Origin: Candidatus Bathyarchaeota archaeon
Lineage (GTDB): Archaea > Thermoproteota > Bathyarchaeia > Bathyarchaeales > Bathycorpusculaceae
Direction of reading: 5' to 3'
DNA length: 64,000 bases
NCBI GenBank assembly: GCA_018396675.1
Contig: JAGTQX010000003.1
Span: forward strand, 124,001 to 188,000
The position numbers and the translations under genes were made by a program. The notes below the pieces were generated by a model that saw only the letters and a list, made by a program, of their open reading frames with translations, was not told where the DNA came from and made no database searches. Positions 24,981 to 34,841 of this stretch are shown piece by piece. Numbering within the stretch: position 1 is the stretch's first letter; every line of letters starts with the position of its first letter.

Positions 24981-25379
24981 ATGTCATTCAGAGATTACCT
25001 TCACGAAAAAGCGGAAGAGTCTCGGCATAACGAAACAACGGCATACTTGATTTTCCTAGCTGGAACCATTTTCTTTATCGGCGGTCTACTGGAATCATTG
25101 TTTATGTTTCAGTTTATTGGAAAAAGCCCAGAATGGTTCCTTTTCATACCATACTACACCGAGTCTCACACTGGAGCAGTTCTTGGCTTAGCACTGATAA
25201 TATGTGGCTTAATCCTAGTTGTGTACGGAATATTGGCTGGCATAAACTATTCCCATGAAAGAGGCTGGTACCTCAGTGAATTGCAAAAGGCAAATTCGGT
25301 GGAAGAAGTTTTAATGTCAAAAAAACGCGTCACAAACGAGCCGAAACAAAAACCAAACAATAAAAAACCTTCCAAATAA
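24981..25379 (+). CDS. Hypothetical membrane protein with two spans
   Basis: A 132-residue protein, counted from ATG 24981. A short charged N terminus (SFRDYLHEKAEESRHN) is followed by span 1 (TTAYLIFLAGTIFFIGGLLESLF), a loop, span 2 (AVLGLALIICGLILVVYGILAG) and a Lys-rich cytosolic tail. A longer frame from 24861 would add an unlikely hydrophobic leader. A TATA-like CCAATATAATAAG at about 24930-24942 fits the shorter gene. Family not recognised. Confidence 0.65.
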   Translation: MSFRDYLHEKAEESRHNETTAYLIFLAGTIFFIGGLLESLFMFQFIGKSPEWFLFIPYYTESHTGAVLGLALIICGLILVVYGILAGINYSHERGWYLSELQKANSVEEVLMSKKRVTNEPKQKPNNKKPSK

Positions 25380-26108
25380 TCACGGAAACACTTTCAAGGC
25401 AATATCCGTCAGCCTTTTTGCGAAAACAGTGTTTACAAGCGCATTTGCATTTCCGAAGGCTTCTTCAACTTTTGGGTCGAATGGTATCTCGCCTAAGAAA
25501 GGCACATCTAACGCTTCCACATGTGTTTTCACAAAGTTGCTTTCCTTCATTTTCATGTTTTCAACAACGCCCACAAGCGGAACCTTTAACTCCAAAAGTA
25601 GTTTAAGCAATTTCTTGACTGTCTCAAAAGCTAACTGGGAAGGTGTGCTAACTACTAGGAACTCGATTTTTTTGACAAAACGAATCATGTCGAGGGTCGC
25701 ATCACTTATGCCAGGCGGCATGTCCATAATAAGAAAATCCAGAGTTTCCCATCTGGTTATTGCAAAAAGCTCTATCAAAGCGTTTGATACATCAGCGCCC
25801 CTCAAAGGCAAGGCTTCCTCGCCGGAATAGTTAATTATCGAAACGTATTTTATGCCGTGAGCGTCGGCTGGAATCAAGCCCTTTTCCTCTTTTGGTTTAA
25901 CATTTTGTATTCCTAGAATTATGTGGGTAGACGGACTTGTGAAGTCAACATCAAAAAGTCCAACACTGCGGTTCTTCTGCGATAGCGTAAGCGCAAGCGT
26001 AGATGCAATTAGACTTTTGCCCACTCCGCCCTTGCCGCTTGACACGGCGATTACTCGCTTCACCTTTTCTAACCGTTTGTCTATTATGCCGATTCGCGGG
26101 TCTGCCAT
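25380..26108 (-). CDS. Mrp/MinD-type P-loop ATPase, probable HypB counterpart
   Basis: A 242-residue SIMIBI-class ATPase with deviant Walker A SSGKGGVGKS (about residues 23-32), switch region DVDFTSPSTH and Walker B LDFLIMDMPPG. It resembles Mrp/NBP35, but it lies directly after hypA with no gap. In Thermococcales an ATPase of this Mrp/MinD class works with HypA as the nickel-insertion partner in place of the GTPase HypB. By that precedent this gene is probably the nickel metallochaperone ATPase; an iron-sulfur carrier role (ApbC/Nbp35) is the alternative. Confidence 0.8.
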   Translation of the reverse strand: MADPRIGIIDKRLEKVKRVIAVSSGKGGVGKSLIASTLALTLSQKNRSVGLFDVDFTSPSTHIILGIQNVKPKEEKGLIPADAHGIKYVSIINYSGEEALPLRGADVSNALIELFAITRWETLDFLIMDMPPGISDATLDMIRFVKKIEFLVVSTPSQLAFETVKKLLKLLLELKVPLVGVVENMKMKESNFVKTHVEALDVPFLGEIPFDPKVEEAFGNANALVNTVFAKRLTDIALKVFP

Positions 26109-26507
26109 TTATTTAACACCTCTTATGCTTTCAAGCCATACGCCTCTTCCACGTAAAATTTCGAAGTCTGGACTGCCACACCTTGGACATTTAATATACG
26201 CGTGTGCAGTTTCTGGAACAAAATGTATGGCTTCAGCCGAGTCCACATCAAGCTTGTCCTTGCTGAAAACCCACTGGTGTCCGCAAATTCTGCATTTTAG
26301 TTCAGCCTTGACTGTTTCTATGGTAAAAATTGCGTTTTTAAAAATGTCTTTCTTAAGTTCTGACAAGGCAAATTCGAGAATGTCAATCTCCACTTGCTGA
26401 AGCTCGCCAACTTTTATTTTAACTTCTATGACCTCTTTTAATCCTTCTTGCGTTGCAATCTTTGAAGCAGAAGAGATTATTGCTTCAGCTAAAGCCCACT
26501 CATGCAT
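26109..26507 (-). CDS. hypA: Hydrogenase nickel-insertion protein HypA
   Basis: A 132-residue protein starting MHEWALAEAI, with nickel-binding His2, and carrying the structural zinc site in CRICG and CPRCG. An ATG 24 bases upstream (26531) is open, but the family's N terminus requires the Met-His start at 26507. HypA delivers Ni to [NiFe]-hydrogenase large subunits. It is followed immediately by the MinD-type ATPase. No hydrogenase subunits lie in the window, so the client must be elsewhere. Confidence 0.93.
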   Translation of the reverse strand: MHEWALAEAIISSASKIATQEGLKEVIEVKIKVGELQQVEIDILEFALSELKKDIFKNAIFTIETVKAELKCRICGHQWVFSKDKLDVDSAEAIHFVPETAHAYIKCPRCGSPDFEILRGRGVWLESIRGVK

Positions 26508-26595
26508 GGCAGAAACATCCACGTTATTCAATTTAAAAATATTGCAGAAAAATTAAATTAACTCTTTTCAATACGTGGTTTGTACGGCTTCAGAA

Positions 26596-27456
26596 ATGGG
26601 CACAAGAAGCAAAGTCGCCATAGTTAAAGGGTTAAACCCTATTAATTCGACGATTAAAGCTCTGGATATGATAGAATCTGATTTGACCGCTGTTATTTCT
26701 GTTGAAAAACCGATTTTGATAAAACCGAATTATATTAACGCTAAACATCCGTCAACTGGAATCACGACAGACAGCCGTGTTGTTGAGGGGATAGTCAAGT
26801 TTCTGAAAGAACGCGGCAAAGACCACATTATCATCGGCGAGGGAAGCGGTTTCGCAGACACATTCGAAGCCTTCAAAGTTGCAGGAATAGACAAAATAGC
26901 CGAGAAATGGAACATTAAAATCGTAGACTTCAACAAAGACAGTTTCGTTGAAGCCTATCCGCCTAATCCGTTGACTCTCAAAAAAGTTAAAGTGGCGAAA
27001 ACTGCACTTGAAAGCACCATAATAAGCGTCCCGAAGCTTAAACTCCACAGACTTGCCACCGTAACACTTGGAATAAAAAACATGATGGGCGCCCTAGCAT
27101 CAAAAGGAACAATGCATAACGGACGGTTAAACAGCAACATCGCAGACTTGGCTTCTATGCTGAAACCTAGCCTAACAGTCATAGACGGCATAATAGCCGG
27201 AGAGGGACACGAAACCAGCGGAAACCCCGTTGAAATGAACTTGATTATCGCCGGCACAGACCCGGTGGCTGTTGACGCTGTAGGCGCGGCAGTTATGGGT
27301 GTTCAACCGAAAGAAGTTAAACACTTGGTTCTAGCGGAAAAAAAGGGACTTGGAACATGCAGCCTAGAAGAAATAGAGGTTGTTGGAGAGCAAATTGAAA
27401 AAGTTAAACGGAAGTTTCGAAGATCTATTACGTCAAAGATACTTGCACGTTTTTGA
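26596..27456 (+). CDS. DUF362-family protein
   Basis: A 286-residue DUF362 protein without the C-terminal ferredoxin domain some members carry. KPILIKPNYINAKHPSTGITTDSRVVEGIV, IIGEGSGF and VTLGIKNMMGAL are family motifs. The biochemical role is not known; members often sit near iron-sulfur or one-carbon metabolism genes. The start is placed at ATG 26596; GTG 26575 would add seven residues and neither has a clear ribosome-binding site. It is divergent from hypA. Confidence 0.85.
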   Translation: MGTRSKVAIVKGLNPINSTIKALDMIESDLTAVISVEKPILIKPNYINAKHPSTGITTDSRVVEGIVKFLKERGKDHIIIGEGSGFADTFEAFKVAGIDKIAEKWNIKIVDFNKDSFVEAYPPNPLTLKKVKVAKTALESTIISVPKLKLHRLATVTLGIKNMMGALASKGTMHNGRLNSNIADLASMLKPSLTVIDGIIAGEGHETSGNPVEMNLIIAGTDPVAVDAVGAAVMGVQPKEVKHLVLAEKKGLGTCSLEEIEVVGEQIEKVKRKFRRSITSKILARF

Positions 27457-27506
27457 AAGTTAAACGGGAAAGCTTTTAACGTAGTTTTTTCGTCTAAAAG
27501 GAGTCT

Positions 27507-28925
27507 ATGTCTGAAGAAGCCGAAGGTTTGCCAGAACCAAGCGGAATAAGCAAATACAGAGATAAAATCGTAGACGGGCCTATTATCCGTACGATTTTTT
27601 GGCTTGGAACTCCCCCACTCGTAAACCAGCTTGTGGTTGTAGCCTACAACGTGGCGGATTCGTATTGGCTGAGCAACTACAATGAAATCACCGTGGCCGT
27701 TCCACGACAGATGTGGCCAATTCTTATGCTTTTCCAAGCGCTTGCAAACGCTTTGACGGCAGCCAGCCTAAGCATTATCTCACAGTACATAGGCAGCAAA
27801 TCCTACAAAGAGGCCAGTTTATCAGCCTCCCGCTTCTTTACATTAGCTTTTTTCTCCGGAGGAGCTCTAAGCATACTGCTCATCGCGCTTAGAAGCACGA
27901 TTTTCACAAGTGCTGTATCAACACCGCCTGAAATCTTTGATGACGTGATGAAGTATTCTGGCGTCATAGCTTTCGACGTTTTCTTCAATTATATAGCTCT
28001 AACATACACCACAATTCTTCAGAGTGTCGGAGACACAAAAAGACCGGCAATAGTTAACGTCATATCCGTCGGAATTAACGTTTCCCTAGACCCATTCTTC
28101 GTCTTGGGCATAGGACCTTTTCCAAGGCTTGGAGTGGTCGGTGCAGCTTTAACAGACGTTATGGGAAAAATAATAGCGATAGTTGCCATGACCTACATTC
28201 TTAGGAAAAGCTATCCGGAGCTTAGGATAGGTTTCACGAAGAAAATAGACGCTGAATGGGCTCGTTTGGTTCTGCGGATAGGGTTGCCTATTCTGACTTT
28301 GGGACTGATGAACGGTTTTGCATTCTTGATGCAGCTTAAACTCGTTAACATGCTGGGCATTATAGCGGCTACCGCCTTCTCCATAGGCTTCGTTGTAATG
28401 GATATTGTGGATGCCGCACTTTGGGGCCTTAGCGGTGCACCAGCGATAATGATTGGGCAAAGTCTAGGAGCGGAAAAACCCAAAAGAGCGAAGGAAGTGG
28501 CCTTCAAGGCGGCCGTTTTGATATTCACGCTTATGATTGTCGGAGCTTTAGTCTGTTACCCGTTCAGAAGAAGTTTAGCAGATGTTTTTGCAGATGACCA
28601 GAAAATTTTAGATGAAACCGACGTTTTTCTCCAGACAATGTTGCCAACATTGCCATTTTTTGGACTTTTCGCAGTAACTTTATCAGTTGGGAGAGGGTCT
28701 GGACATACAAATTTTCCGACAGCTTTAGGAATTTTTAGACTTTGGGGAATCAGAATCGGGTTAGGGTACTTTCTGGCGTTTATGCTGGGTGTAGGCTCGT
28801 TGGGAGTTTGGCTCGCAATTGGAATAAGTAACATTGTCGGAGGCATAATCGCAATAGCTTGGATAAAATATGGAAAATGGGCGAAAGCAGTGGTTAAACA
28901 GAAACTCGAAATAACAGGAGAATAG
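27507..28925 (+). CDS. MATE-family multidrug/metabolite efflux transporter
   Basis: A 472-residue protein with 12 predicted spans in two MatE halves. The N-terminal block KIVDGPIIRTIFWLGTPPLVNQL and the conserved QSVGDTKRPAIVNVISVGINVSLDP are strong MATE signatures; IGQSLGAEKPKRAKEV starts the second half. It is expected to be a Na+- or H+-coupled exporter. ATG 27507 follows AAAGGAG. It is the downstream neighbour of the DUF362 gene, 50 bp apart. Confidence 0.93.
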   Translation: MSEEAEGLPEPSGISKYRDKIVDGPIIRTIFWLGTPPLVNQLVVVAYNVADSYWLSNYNEITVAVPRQMWPILMLFQALANALTAASLSIISQYIGSKSYKEASLSASRFFTLAFFSGGALSILLIALRSTIFTSAVSTPPEIFDDVMKYSGVIAFDVFFNYIALTYTTILQSVGDTKRPAIVNVISVGINVSLDPFFVLGIGPFPRLGVVGAALTDVMGKIIAIVAMTYILRKSYPELRIGFTKKIDAEWARLVLRIGLPILTLGLMNGFAFLMQLKLVNMLGIIAATAFSIGFVVMDIVDAALWGLSGAPAIMIGQSLGAEKPKRAKEVAFKAAVLIFTLMIVGALVCYPFRRSLADVFADDQKILDETDVFLQTMLPTLPFFGLFAVTLSVGRGSGHTNFPTALGIFRLWGIRIGLGYFLAFMLGVGSLGVWLAIGISNIVGGIIAIAWIKYGKWAKAVVKQKLEITGE

Positions 28926-28934
28926 AAGCCCACC

Positions 28935-30608
28935 TTATTTTGAAGTTTCCCTTGTCATTAACTGTTCCAAGTCTATTTCAAAGGCGGCTGTTGGATTTTC
29001 CAGTTCAAAGTTGTTTAAAACTTGTGGGTGGATTTCGCCTAAAAAGCCCACAGGTTTATCTCTAACTTGGATTGTGGCTGTTCGTCCAGATAGAAAGCTT
29101 GGGTGCTTCGCTTCTTTCACATGCCAATTTTTGATGCCAAGATTCATAAGCAACGCTTCGCAAACGGATTTTATTTCTGTAAAGTTTGCTGTTGAATGCG
29201 ACGTGACAGCGGCCAAGTGGAGTCTTCTTTCACACATTGTTTCTAGGCGCTTGTTGATTTTGGCTATGTCTGAAACTTCGAAAAGCCTCTGCGGGAAGCT
29301 TTCATGTTTGTTTTCCGCCAAGTTTTTCATCAGTCCTGGAAGCAACATCTGCCGCATTATCGTATACTCTGCGGAAACCGGGTTGGCAAGTTTCACAGGG
29401 TTTTTCGGCGTAATGCGCATTAGTTCGTAGTGAATCCGCTCGTTTGTGAGTGTAAAGTTCATGACTTCCAAGAAGCCTAACCCACTCATTATTTGCCGCA
29501 CTAAATCTGCAGTTTTATTTACTGGATGTTTTTCGCCGACTGTAACTGCGGCGGGAACAGTTGGTTTGAGATTGTAGTAGCCGTAGCCTATGGCAACCTC
29601 TTCAACGAGGTCTATCTCATGCAGCACATCAATTCTGTATGGTGGAACAGAAACTTCCAAAACGTCTTTTTCGATTGTTTTCGCGTCAAGTCGACATTTC
29701 CGCAGATATTTTACAGCTTCGTCAGCCGAGACTTTCAAGCCAAGCATTCTGTTTGCGTAGCTTAATCTAAGCCGTGCTTTTTCAGGTTCAAGGTTTGGCG
29801 AAATCATCGTGCAGTCAGGATATTTCACATAGACTTTCTCTATTGTTGCGCCCATGTCGGCTAGGGAGGTGGCTAAAACTTTGAGGCTTTTCTCAACCGC
29901 GTCATAGCTTGGGCCGGTAACGTCCAAAAACAGGTTTCTCGTGTTTTCATCCACTCTCGTCAGTTCACCGTTTATTATTGGAGGCATGGAAAGAACTTTG
30001 CCGTCACGGTCTACGAGCAGAGGGTAGCGCGGTGCCCAGTTCAAGAGGTGTTTGTATGCTATGCCTTTCTCATGCCTTTCCAAAATCTCCTTTAGAGTCA
30101 TTTCTTCAGTTTTGCCCAAAGGCACAAACTTAACGCTTGGTGGTTCGACAGCCGTGTAAAGGAAAGGCGGTGTAACCGCGTCAATGTTGTGTATGCCTAT
30201 TGAAGCCTTCCGCCTGTCGCGGCCTACTCCCCAATGCAAGTCTTCTTGCATCTCCATTAATTCGGCAACCGCGTCTTCGTCTAGTTTTATGTTGCGAACA
30301 ACGGCGGCAAGCATGTAAGGTCTAACATCAGCAACAGCCTTATCAATTGTTAAAGTTATTTTTGGTTCTTCAGCGCTGTATTCTGGAAGCCCAGTTTCCA
30401 ATTCAAGAAATCCTTTTAATGCGCGCGCAACGCCAGCGTAACTGCAGAAGTCTATGCGGTTCGGGTTATATTCGACTTTAACATAGTCTTTGCTCGTCTC
30501 CTCTATGTCAAAGCCTATCCACGGAAGCCACTTCACTAAATCCTCAACTGTTAAGGGTTTGCCTATGAACTTGGAAAACCTCTCCACCTTAAGCGTTATC
30601 ACTGGCAT
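28935..30608 (-). CDS. pheT: Phenylalanyl-tRNA synthetase beta subunit
   Basis: A 557-residue archaeal-type PheT. Family blocks include [43 protein letters not shown], the B5 domain region [22 protein letters not shown] and [26 protein letters not shown]. It forms the alpha2-beta2 synthetase with PheS, with the B3/B4 editing module inside. It lacks the bacterial N-terminal tRNA-binding extension, as archaeal and eukaryotic proteins do. Its start overlaps the pheS stop by 10 bp. Confidence 0.95.
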   Translation of the reverse strand: MPVITLKVERFSKFIGKPLTVEDLVKWLPWIGFDIEETSKDYVKVEYNPNRIDFCSYAGVARALKGFLELETGLPEYSAEEPKITLTIDKAVADVRPYMLAAVVRNIKLDEDAVAELMEMQEDLHWGVGRDRRKASIGIHNIDAVTPPFLYTAVEPPSVKFVPLGKTEEMTLKEILERHEKGIAYKHLLNWAPRYPLLVDRDGKVLSMPPIINGELTRVDENTRNLFLDVTGPSYDAVEKSLKVLATSLADMGATIEKVYVKYPDCTMISPNLEPEKARLRLSYANRMLGLKVSADEAVKYLRKCRLDAKTIEKDVLEVSVPPYRIDVLHEIDLVEEVAIGYGYYNLKPTVPAAVTVGEKHPVNKTADLVRQIMSGLGFLEVMNFTLTNERIHYELMRITPKNPVKLANPVSAEYTIMRQMLLPGLMKNLAENKHESFPQRLFEVSDIAKINKRLETMCERRLHLAAVTSHSTANFTEIKSVCEALLMNLGIKNWHVKEAKHPSFLSGRTATIQVRDKPVGFLGEIHPQVLNNFELENPTAAFEIDLEQLMTRETSK

Positions 30609-32116
30609 AACGGTGTCCTCCTAAGCCATCCTAAATTATTGCCGTAAAGCATCCGAATATCATCTAAACCAAGCTCAATCATGGCTAGACGTTCAAGGCC
30701 TCCACCCCAAGCCAGAACTGGATACTTGATGCCCATAGGCGCCAGAACTTCAGGCCTGAACATGCCCATTCCGCACAGCTCCATCCAACGCTTAAGTTTG
30801 GGATGGTAAACCATGGCTTGAGCGGAAGGCTCCGTATAAGGGAAGTAGCACGGCCAAAACTCTATCTTCTCCAGCCCAAACTTTGTGTAGAATGTCTTAA
30901 GCGTCCCCATTAAGTCTCGCAAAGTCACTTTTCTATCGACGACTATGCCTTCAATCTGATGGAATTCAGCAATGTTTTTGTACGTGACCTGCTCGTTTCT
31001 ATAAACTCTGTCGACAGAGAAAACCTTTATTGGCGGCTTCTTATGCGTTGCTAAGTATTTTATCGTCTCGGCTGTGGTGTGTGTCCTTAAAACAAGCCGT
31101 TTTGCTTCTTCACTGCTCCAACTGTAACCCCAACCCTTAGAGCCTGTAACCCAACCGTTTTCATGCGTTTTCGCAACCGCGTTCACAAGTTTTTCCTTCG
31201 GTAACCTTCCAGTTTTTGGATTAGCCAAATAAAACGTGTCCATCATTTCTCTGGCGGGATGATCCTGAGGCTGAAACAAAGCGTCAAAGTTCCAGAAGGC
31301 AGTTTCAACAACTGGTCCACGAATTTCTGTGAAGCCCATTTCGAGGAAAATTTCGCGTGCGCGACGAATTATCTGCTGAAGAGGATGTGCTTTGCCAGGA
31401 TAAACTGCTGGGCCAGGAGCCGTGACGTCAAATTTTGTTAGTTTCACGTTTTTCCACTGTTTGGTTATTATGAGTTCGGGAGTGAGTTGGGTTATCTCCT
31501 CAACAATTTTGAAACCTTTTTTAATTGTTTTCCAGCCTTTTTCGGTCAGTTCAAGCTCGCGGGAGACTTTTTCTTCAATTTCTACAAGTTTCCGTTTTCT
31601 TAAAGAAGTCAGAGCTTCGTTGAACTGTTGGTCTAGCTGTTCAACGGCAACGACACCTTTCTCGTGGATTAGTGTTAAAAGTTTTTCGTCGCTGCCTGAT
31701 TGCGGTTCCACGTTAACTTTTAAACAGCATCTTTGACCCTGTATTGAACCCCAATTCTTCTTTTTTAACCAGCCCAACGCTATAGGGACGAGACCAGCAT
31801 CTAAATTGGATCTATGCGCTGCCTCTTCCACATCGGCTTCACCGCCAAGATTTAGCAGTGCACGAAGTAGGCGGCGTTCCGGCAAGCCAGACTCCGCGTA
31901 GTTTTCGCCTTCCCTGCTTAGCTTGGCGATGTTCCGTTTCTGTTCGTGGATTTTCACGTAATTTTCTGTTGAAAGTGTTAAGGTTGCACGCATAACCGCA
32001 GCATGTGCTAAGCCGCTTTTTTCAGCTATTTTTTCTATAGTGGCTTTTCCGCCAAGTTCATGGAGTGCCATTAAAGTTTTTCTTTCATTAGTGCGTAAGC
32101 TTGCCATTTTTCTCAT
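30599..32116 (-). CDS. pheS: Phenylalanyl-tRNA synthetase alpha subunit
   Basis: A 505-residue class II synthetase subunit with N-terminal winged-helix DNA/tRNA-binding repeats (about residues 1-215, LGGKATIEKIAEKSGL and similar) followed by the catalytic domain: EMGFTEIRGPVVETAFWNFDALFQPQDHPARE (motif 1), HTTAETIKYL, VDRVYRNEQVTYKNIAEFHQIEG (motif 2) and LAWGGGLERLAMIELGLDDIR (motif 3). It charges tRNA-Phe together with PheT. Confidence 0.96.
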   Translation of the reverse strand: MRKMASLRTNERKTLMALHELGGKATIEKIAEKSGLAHAAVMRATLTLSTENYVKIHEQKRNIAKLSREGENYAESGLPERRLLRALLNLGGEADVEEAAHRSNLDAGLVPIALGWLKKKNWGSIQGQRCCLKVNVEPQSGSDEKLLTLIHEKGVVAVEQLDQQFNEALTSLRKRKLVEIEEKVSRELELTEKGWKTIKKGFKIVEEITQLTPELIITKQWKNVKLTKFDVTAPGPAVYPGKAHPLQQIIRRAREIFLEMGFTEIRGPVVETAFWNFDALFQPQDHPAREMMDTFYLANPKTGRLPKEKLVNAVAKTHENGWVTGSKGWGYSWSSEEAKRLVLRTHTTAETIKYLATHKKPPIKVFSVDRVYRNEQVTYKNIAEFHQIEGIVVDRKVTLRDLMGTLKTFYTKFGLEKIEFWPCYFPYTEPSAQAMVYHPKLKRWMELCGMGMFRPEVLAPMGIKYPVLAWGGGLERLAMIELGLDDIRMLYGNNLGWLRRTPLCQ

Positions 32117-32340
32117 TCCTCTTTGAACAGTGTTCCAAACTATTTAGGATGAGTCTGCGATGTTTAGATAAAAGCTTCTGGAAGGTTTTTAAGCTATGCC
32201 CTTGGCTGATGAAAAGCTTGATTTTTATTGAAATTGGTAGGGCATCACTTCACCAGCAACAGCGAAAAAGAAAACATAATAGTATTTATAGCTTATTCTT
32301 AAGGCGTATTCCACACAAAATTTAATACACTTTCAGTGAA

Positions 32341-32349
32341 TTTTATAAG
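32341..32349 (+). promoter_or_regulatory. Probable TATA box of trpS
   Basis: TTTTATAAG matches archaeal box A; the expected transcription start near 32370 leaves only a few bases before the TTG at 32377, suggesting a nearly leaderless mRNA and explaining the lack of a close ribosome-binding site. Confidence 0.45.
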
Positions 32350-32376
32350 GAGCCAAAAGCTTAGGCGGCGCAAAGT

Positions 32377-33507
32377 TTGGTTGACGAAGATAAAAACGAG
32401 ATGGTTGTAACACCGTGGGAAGTAAAGGGCAGAGTTGACTATGAACGTCTTATACGTGAGTTCGGAACGCAACCTCTAACCGAAGAACTGCTGCAAAAGG
32501 TAGCAAAACACACCGACGGGCTGCATCTTCAGCTTAGGCGAAAGCTCTTCTTTTCACATCGCGATTTGGACACTGTTTTGGACCTCTACGAAAAGGGAAC
32601 AAAATTCGTTTTATACACGGGCAGAGGACCATCTGGCCCAGTTCACATCGGGCATCTTGTACCTTGGATTTTTACAAGACACTTGCAGGAAAAGTTTGAC
32701 ACTAGACTTTACTTCCAAATGACTGATGACGAAAAATTTGTCATAGACGACGAGTTGGAACTAGAGGAAACCAGAAAATTCGCCTACGAAAATGCTTTAG
32801 ATTTAATCGCTTTGGGCTTTAAGCCAGAGAACACCTTCATAATCTATGACGTGCAAGACATTGACTTGCTTTATGACATAGCCTTGGAAGTGGCGAAACG
32901 CGTTACTTACTCGACTGCAAAGGCTACTTTTGGTTTCCAAGAAAGCACAAACATCGGCTGGGTTTTCTGGCCGGCAATTCAAGCAGTTCCATGCTTTATC
33001 CACGCGAAGCTAACTGGCGAAAATGTTCCAGCTTTGATTCCAGCAGCTATAGACCAAGACCCATACTGGCGCATAACGCGTGATGTGGCAGCTAAACTTG
33101 GCTATTATAAGCCAGCGCAAATTCACTGCCGTTTCTTGCCCGGTTTAGGTGTTGGCGGAAAAATGAGCGCTTCTGAACCTGAAACATCCATATTCACAGT
33201 AGACCCGCCTAACGTTGTTAAACGCAAAATTTGGAACGCTTTTACTGGCGGACGACCAACGGTTGAAGAGCAGAAGAAGCTTGGAGGCGATCCGAGCATA
33301 TGCAGCGTTTTTCAATATTTTTATTTCTTGTTTGAGGAAGATGACAAGAAGCTGGCTGAAAGGGAGCTTAGATGTAGAAACGGCGAAATTCTATGCGGTG
33401 AGTGTAAAATAGAGTTGACTGAAAGAGTTAACAAATTCCTGTCAGAGCATCAGAAGAAGCGTGAAAAAGCGAGAAACATAATAGATAAGTTTCACATAAA
33501 ACGCTAA
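32377..33507 (+). CDS. trpS: Tryptophanyl-tRNA synthetase
   Basis: A 376-residue class I synthetase of the archaeal/eukaryotic type. The HIGH-like motif is GPVHIGHLV in TGRGPSGPVHIGHLVPW and the KMSKS motif is GGKMSASEP. QMTDDEKF, YDVQDIDLLYDIA and IPAAIDQDPYWR are family blocks. The C-terminal CGECKIEL is usual for archaeal TrpRS. The start is TTG 32377 downstream of a TATA box; ATG 32401 would trim eight residues. The flavin-reductase-like gene follows 17 bp later. Confidence 0.95.
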   Translation: MVDEDKNEMVVTPWEVKGRVDYERLIREFGTQPLTEELLQKVAKHTDGLHLQLRRKLFFSHRDLDTVLDLYEKGTKFVLYTGRGPSGPVHIGHLVPWIFTRHLQEKFDTRLYFQMTDDEKFVIDDELELEETRKFAYENALDLIALGFKPENTFIIYDVQDIDLLYDIALEVAKRVTYSTAKATFGFQESTNIGWVFWPAIQAVPCFIHAKLTGENVPALIPAAIDQDPYWRITRDVAAKLGYYKPAQIHCRFLPGLGVGGKMSASEPETSIFTVDPPNVVKRKIWNAFTGGRPTVEEQKKLGGDPSICSVFQYFYFLFEEDDKKLAERELRCRNGEILCGECKIELTERVNKFLSEHQKKREKARNIIDKFHIKR

Positions 33508-33524
33508 AAGTGGGAGGAAAAATT

Positions 33525-34088
33525 ATGGGCGTAAAAGAGGTTGTCGGAGTTAGCCCGTCAAACGCTTTAAGGCTGCTTCACCCCATGCACACTGTTCTTG
33601 TTTCATGTGTTGGCAAAAGCGGAAAACCGAACATCATCACTTTGGCTTGGGCTATGCCAACATCGATTAATCCGCCACTAGTAGCCATAAGCGTAGCACC
33701 GCGCAGACATTCACACAGCCTAATTGAAGAATCCAAAGAGTTCGTCGTAAATATTCCAACCATGGAAATTCTGAATGAGACCTTCTTATGCGGTTCAATA
33801 AGCGGAAGAGACCATGACAAGTTTAAAGAGGCAAATTTAACGCCTTCGCCAGCCAAAAAAGTGAAAACGCCAATAATAAAAGAATGCGTAGCTCATTTAG
33901 AATGTAAGCTTCACAGCCAATTCACCGCTGGAGACCACACAATATTCGTCGGCGAAATAGTTGAAGCCTACGCAAACAAAGACGCTTTCAATGACACATA
34001 CAACATAAAAGAGGCCAAGATGATTTTCCATCTCGGCGGAAACGAATTTGCAACTTTAGAACCGAAGGTTCTAAAGCCGAAAACCTAG
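33525..34088 (+). CDS. Flavin reductase-like FMN-binding protein
   Basis: A 187-residue split-barrel FMN-binding protein of the flavin reductase family. LHPMHTVLVSCVGKSGKPNIITLAWAMPTSINPPLVAISV and HSLIEESKEFVVNIPT are diagnostic; GRDHDKF follows. Related archaeal proteins act as ferric or flavin reductases. ATG 33525 has GGGAGG eight bases upstream. It probably shares a transcript with trpS and converges, with a 4-bp overlap, on the UPF0173 gene. Confidence 0.88.
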   Translation: MGVKEVVGVSPSNALRLLHPMHTVLVSCVGKSGKPNIITLAWAMPTSINPPLVAISVAPRRHSHSLIEESKEFVVNIPTMEILNETFLCGSISGRDHDKFKEANLTPSPAKKVKTPIIKECVAHLECKLHSQFTAGDHTIFVGEIVEAYANKDAFNDTYNIKEAKMIFHLGGNEFATLEPKVLKPKT

Positions 34089-34756
34089 AATTGGTAGCTC
34101 TCTCCAGGCTTTAAAACAATAACCTTCACTTCGGAAGCTTTTTCGTTAACAAATTTTATAAATTCATCTGCGGACTGCGCCAAAACTGGAAACGTTCTGT
34201 AATGCATAGGAATAACCGCTTTAGGTTTAATGAGCTTAACCGCTTCAGCTGCTTCAAACGCGCCCATAGTGTAGTATCCGCCAATCGGCACAAGTGCCAA
34301 ATCAGGCTTGTAGAGTTCTCCGATAAGGTGCATGTCTCCGAAAATTCCCGTGTCTCCAGCATGATACACCGTTTTGCCTTCGCCTTTAAGAATGACTCCT
34401 GTCGGAGCGCCTCTCTGTGAAGTGTGGAAAGCCTGAACCATATAAAGCCTCACATCCTTCACATCAACGTATCCGCCAATATTTAACCCGACCACGTTTT
34501 TTACTCCGTTTTCTCGTGCATAATTTCCAAGTTCGAAAGTTGAAACGAAAACAGCGCCTGTGTTTTTACAGATGTTGATGGCGTCGCCTAGGTGATCGCC
34601 GTGGTCGTGTGTAACGTAGACTATTTCGGCTTTGCGAATTTGGGAAGCCTTAGTGGGTGAGGTTGGGTTCTCATCAAGCCAAGGGTCAATCAAAACAGTT
34701 CTACCTGCAATTTCAATTTGGAACGCCGCGTGTCCAAACCAAGTTATTCTTGCCAT
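34085..34756 (-). CDS. UPF0173 metal-dependent hydrolase (metallo-beta-lactamase fold)
   Basis: A 223-residue MBL-fold protein: ITWFGHAAFQIE at the N terminus, the HxHxDH motif in VTHDHGDHLGDA, AGDTGIFGDM and IPMHYRTF for the remaining metal ligands. These match UPF0173/YtkL-like hydrolases, conserved in bacteria and archaea without known substrate. It is a single gene, divergent from map. Confidence 0.92.
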   Translation of the reverse strand: MARITWFGHAAFQIEIAGRTVLIDPWLDENPTSPTKASQIRKAEIVYVTHDHGDHLGDAINICKNTGAVFVSTFELGNYARENGVKNVVGLNIGGYVDVKDVRLYMVQAFHTSQRGAPTGVILKGEGKTVYHAGDTGIFGDMHLIGELYKPDLALVPIGGYYTMGAFEAAEAVKLIKPKAVIPMHYRTFPVLAQSADEFIKFVNEKASEVKVIVLKPGESYQF

Positions 34757-34805
34757 TTGTACATCACGCTCTAAACTAAATCTTTAAACTCTAAATAATG
34801 GGTAA

Positions 34806-34814
34806 TTTATAAAG
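34806..34814 (+). promoter_or_regulatory. Probable TATA box of map
   Basis: TTTATAAAG matches the archaeal consensus. Transcription would start about 25 bases on (around 34836), six bases before the TTG at 34842, so the mRNA is probably leaderless or nearly so. Confidence 0.5.
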
Positions 34815-34841
34815 GTTAAAAGACTTGTGAAGTGAAAAGGA

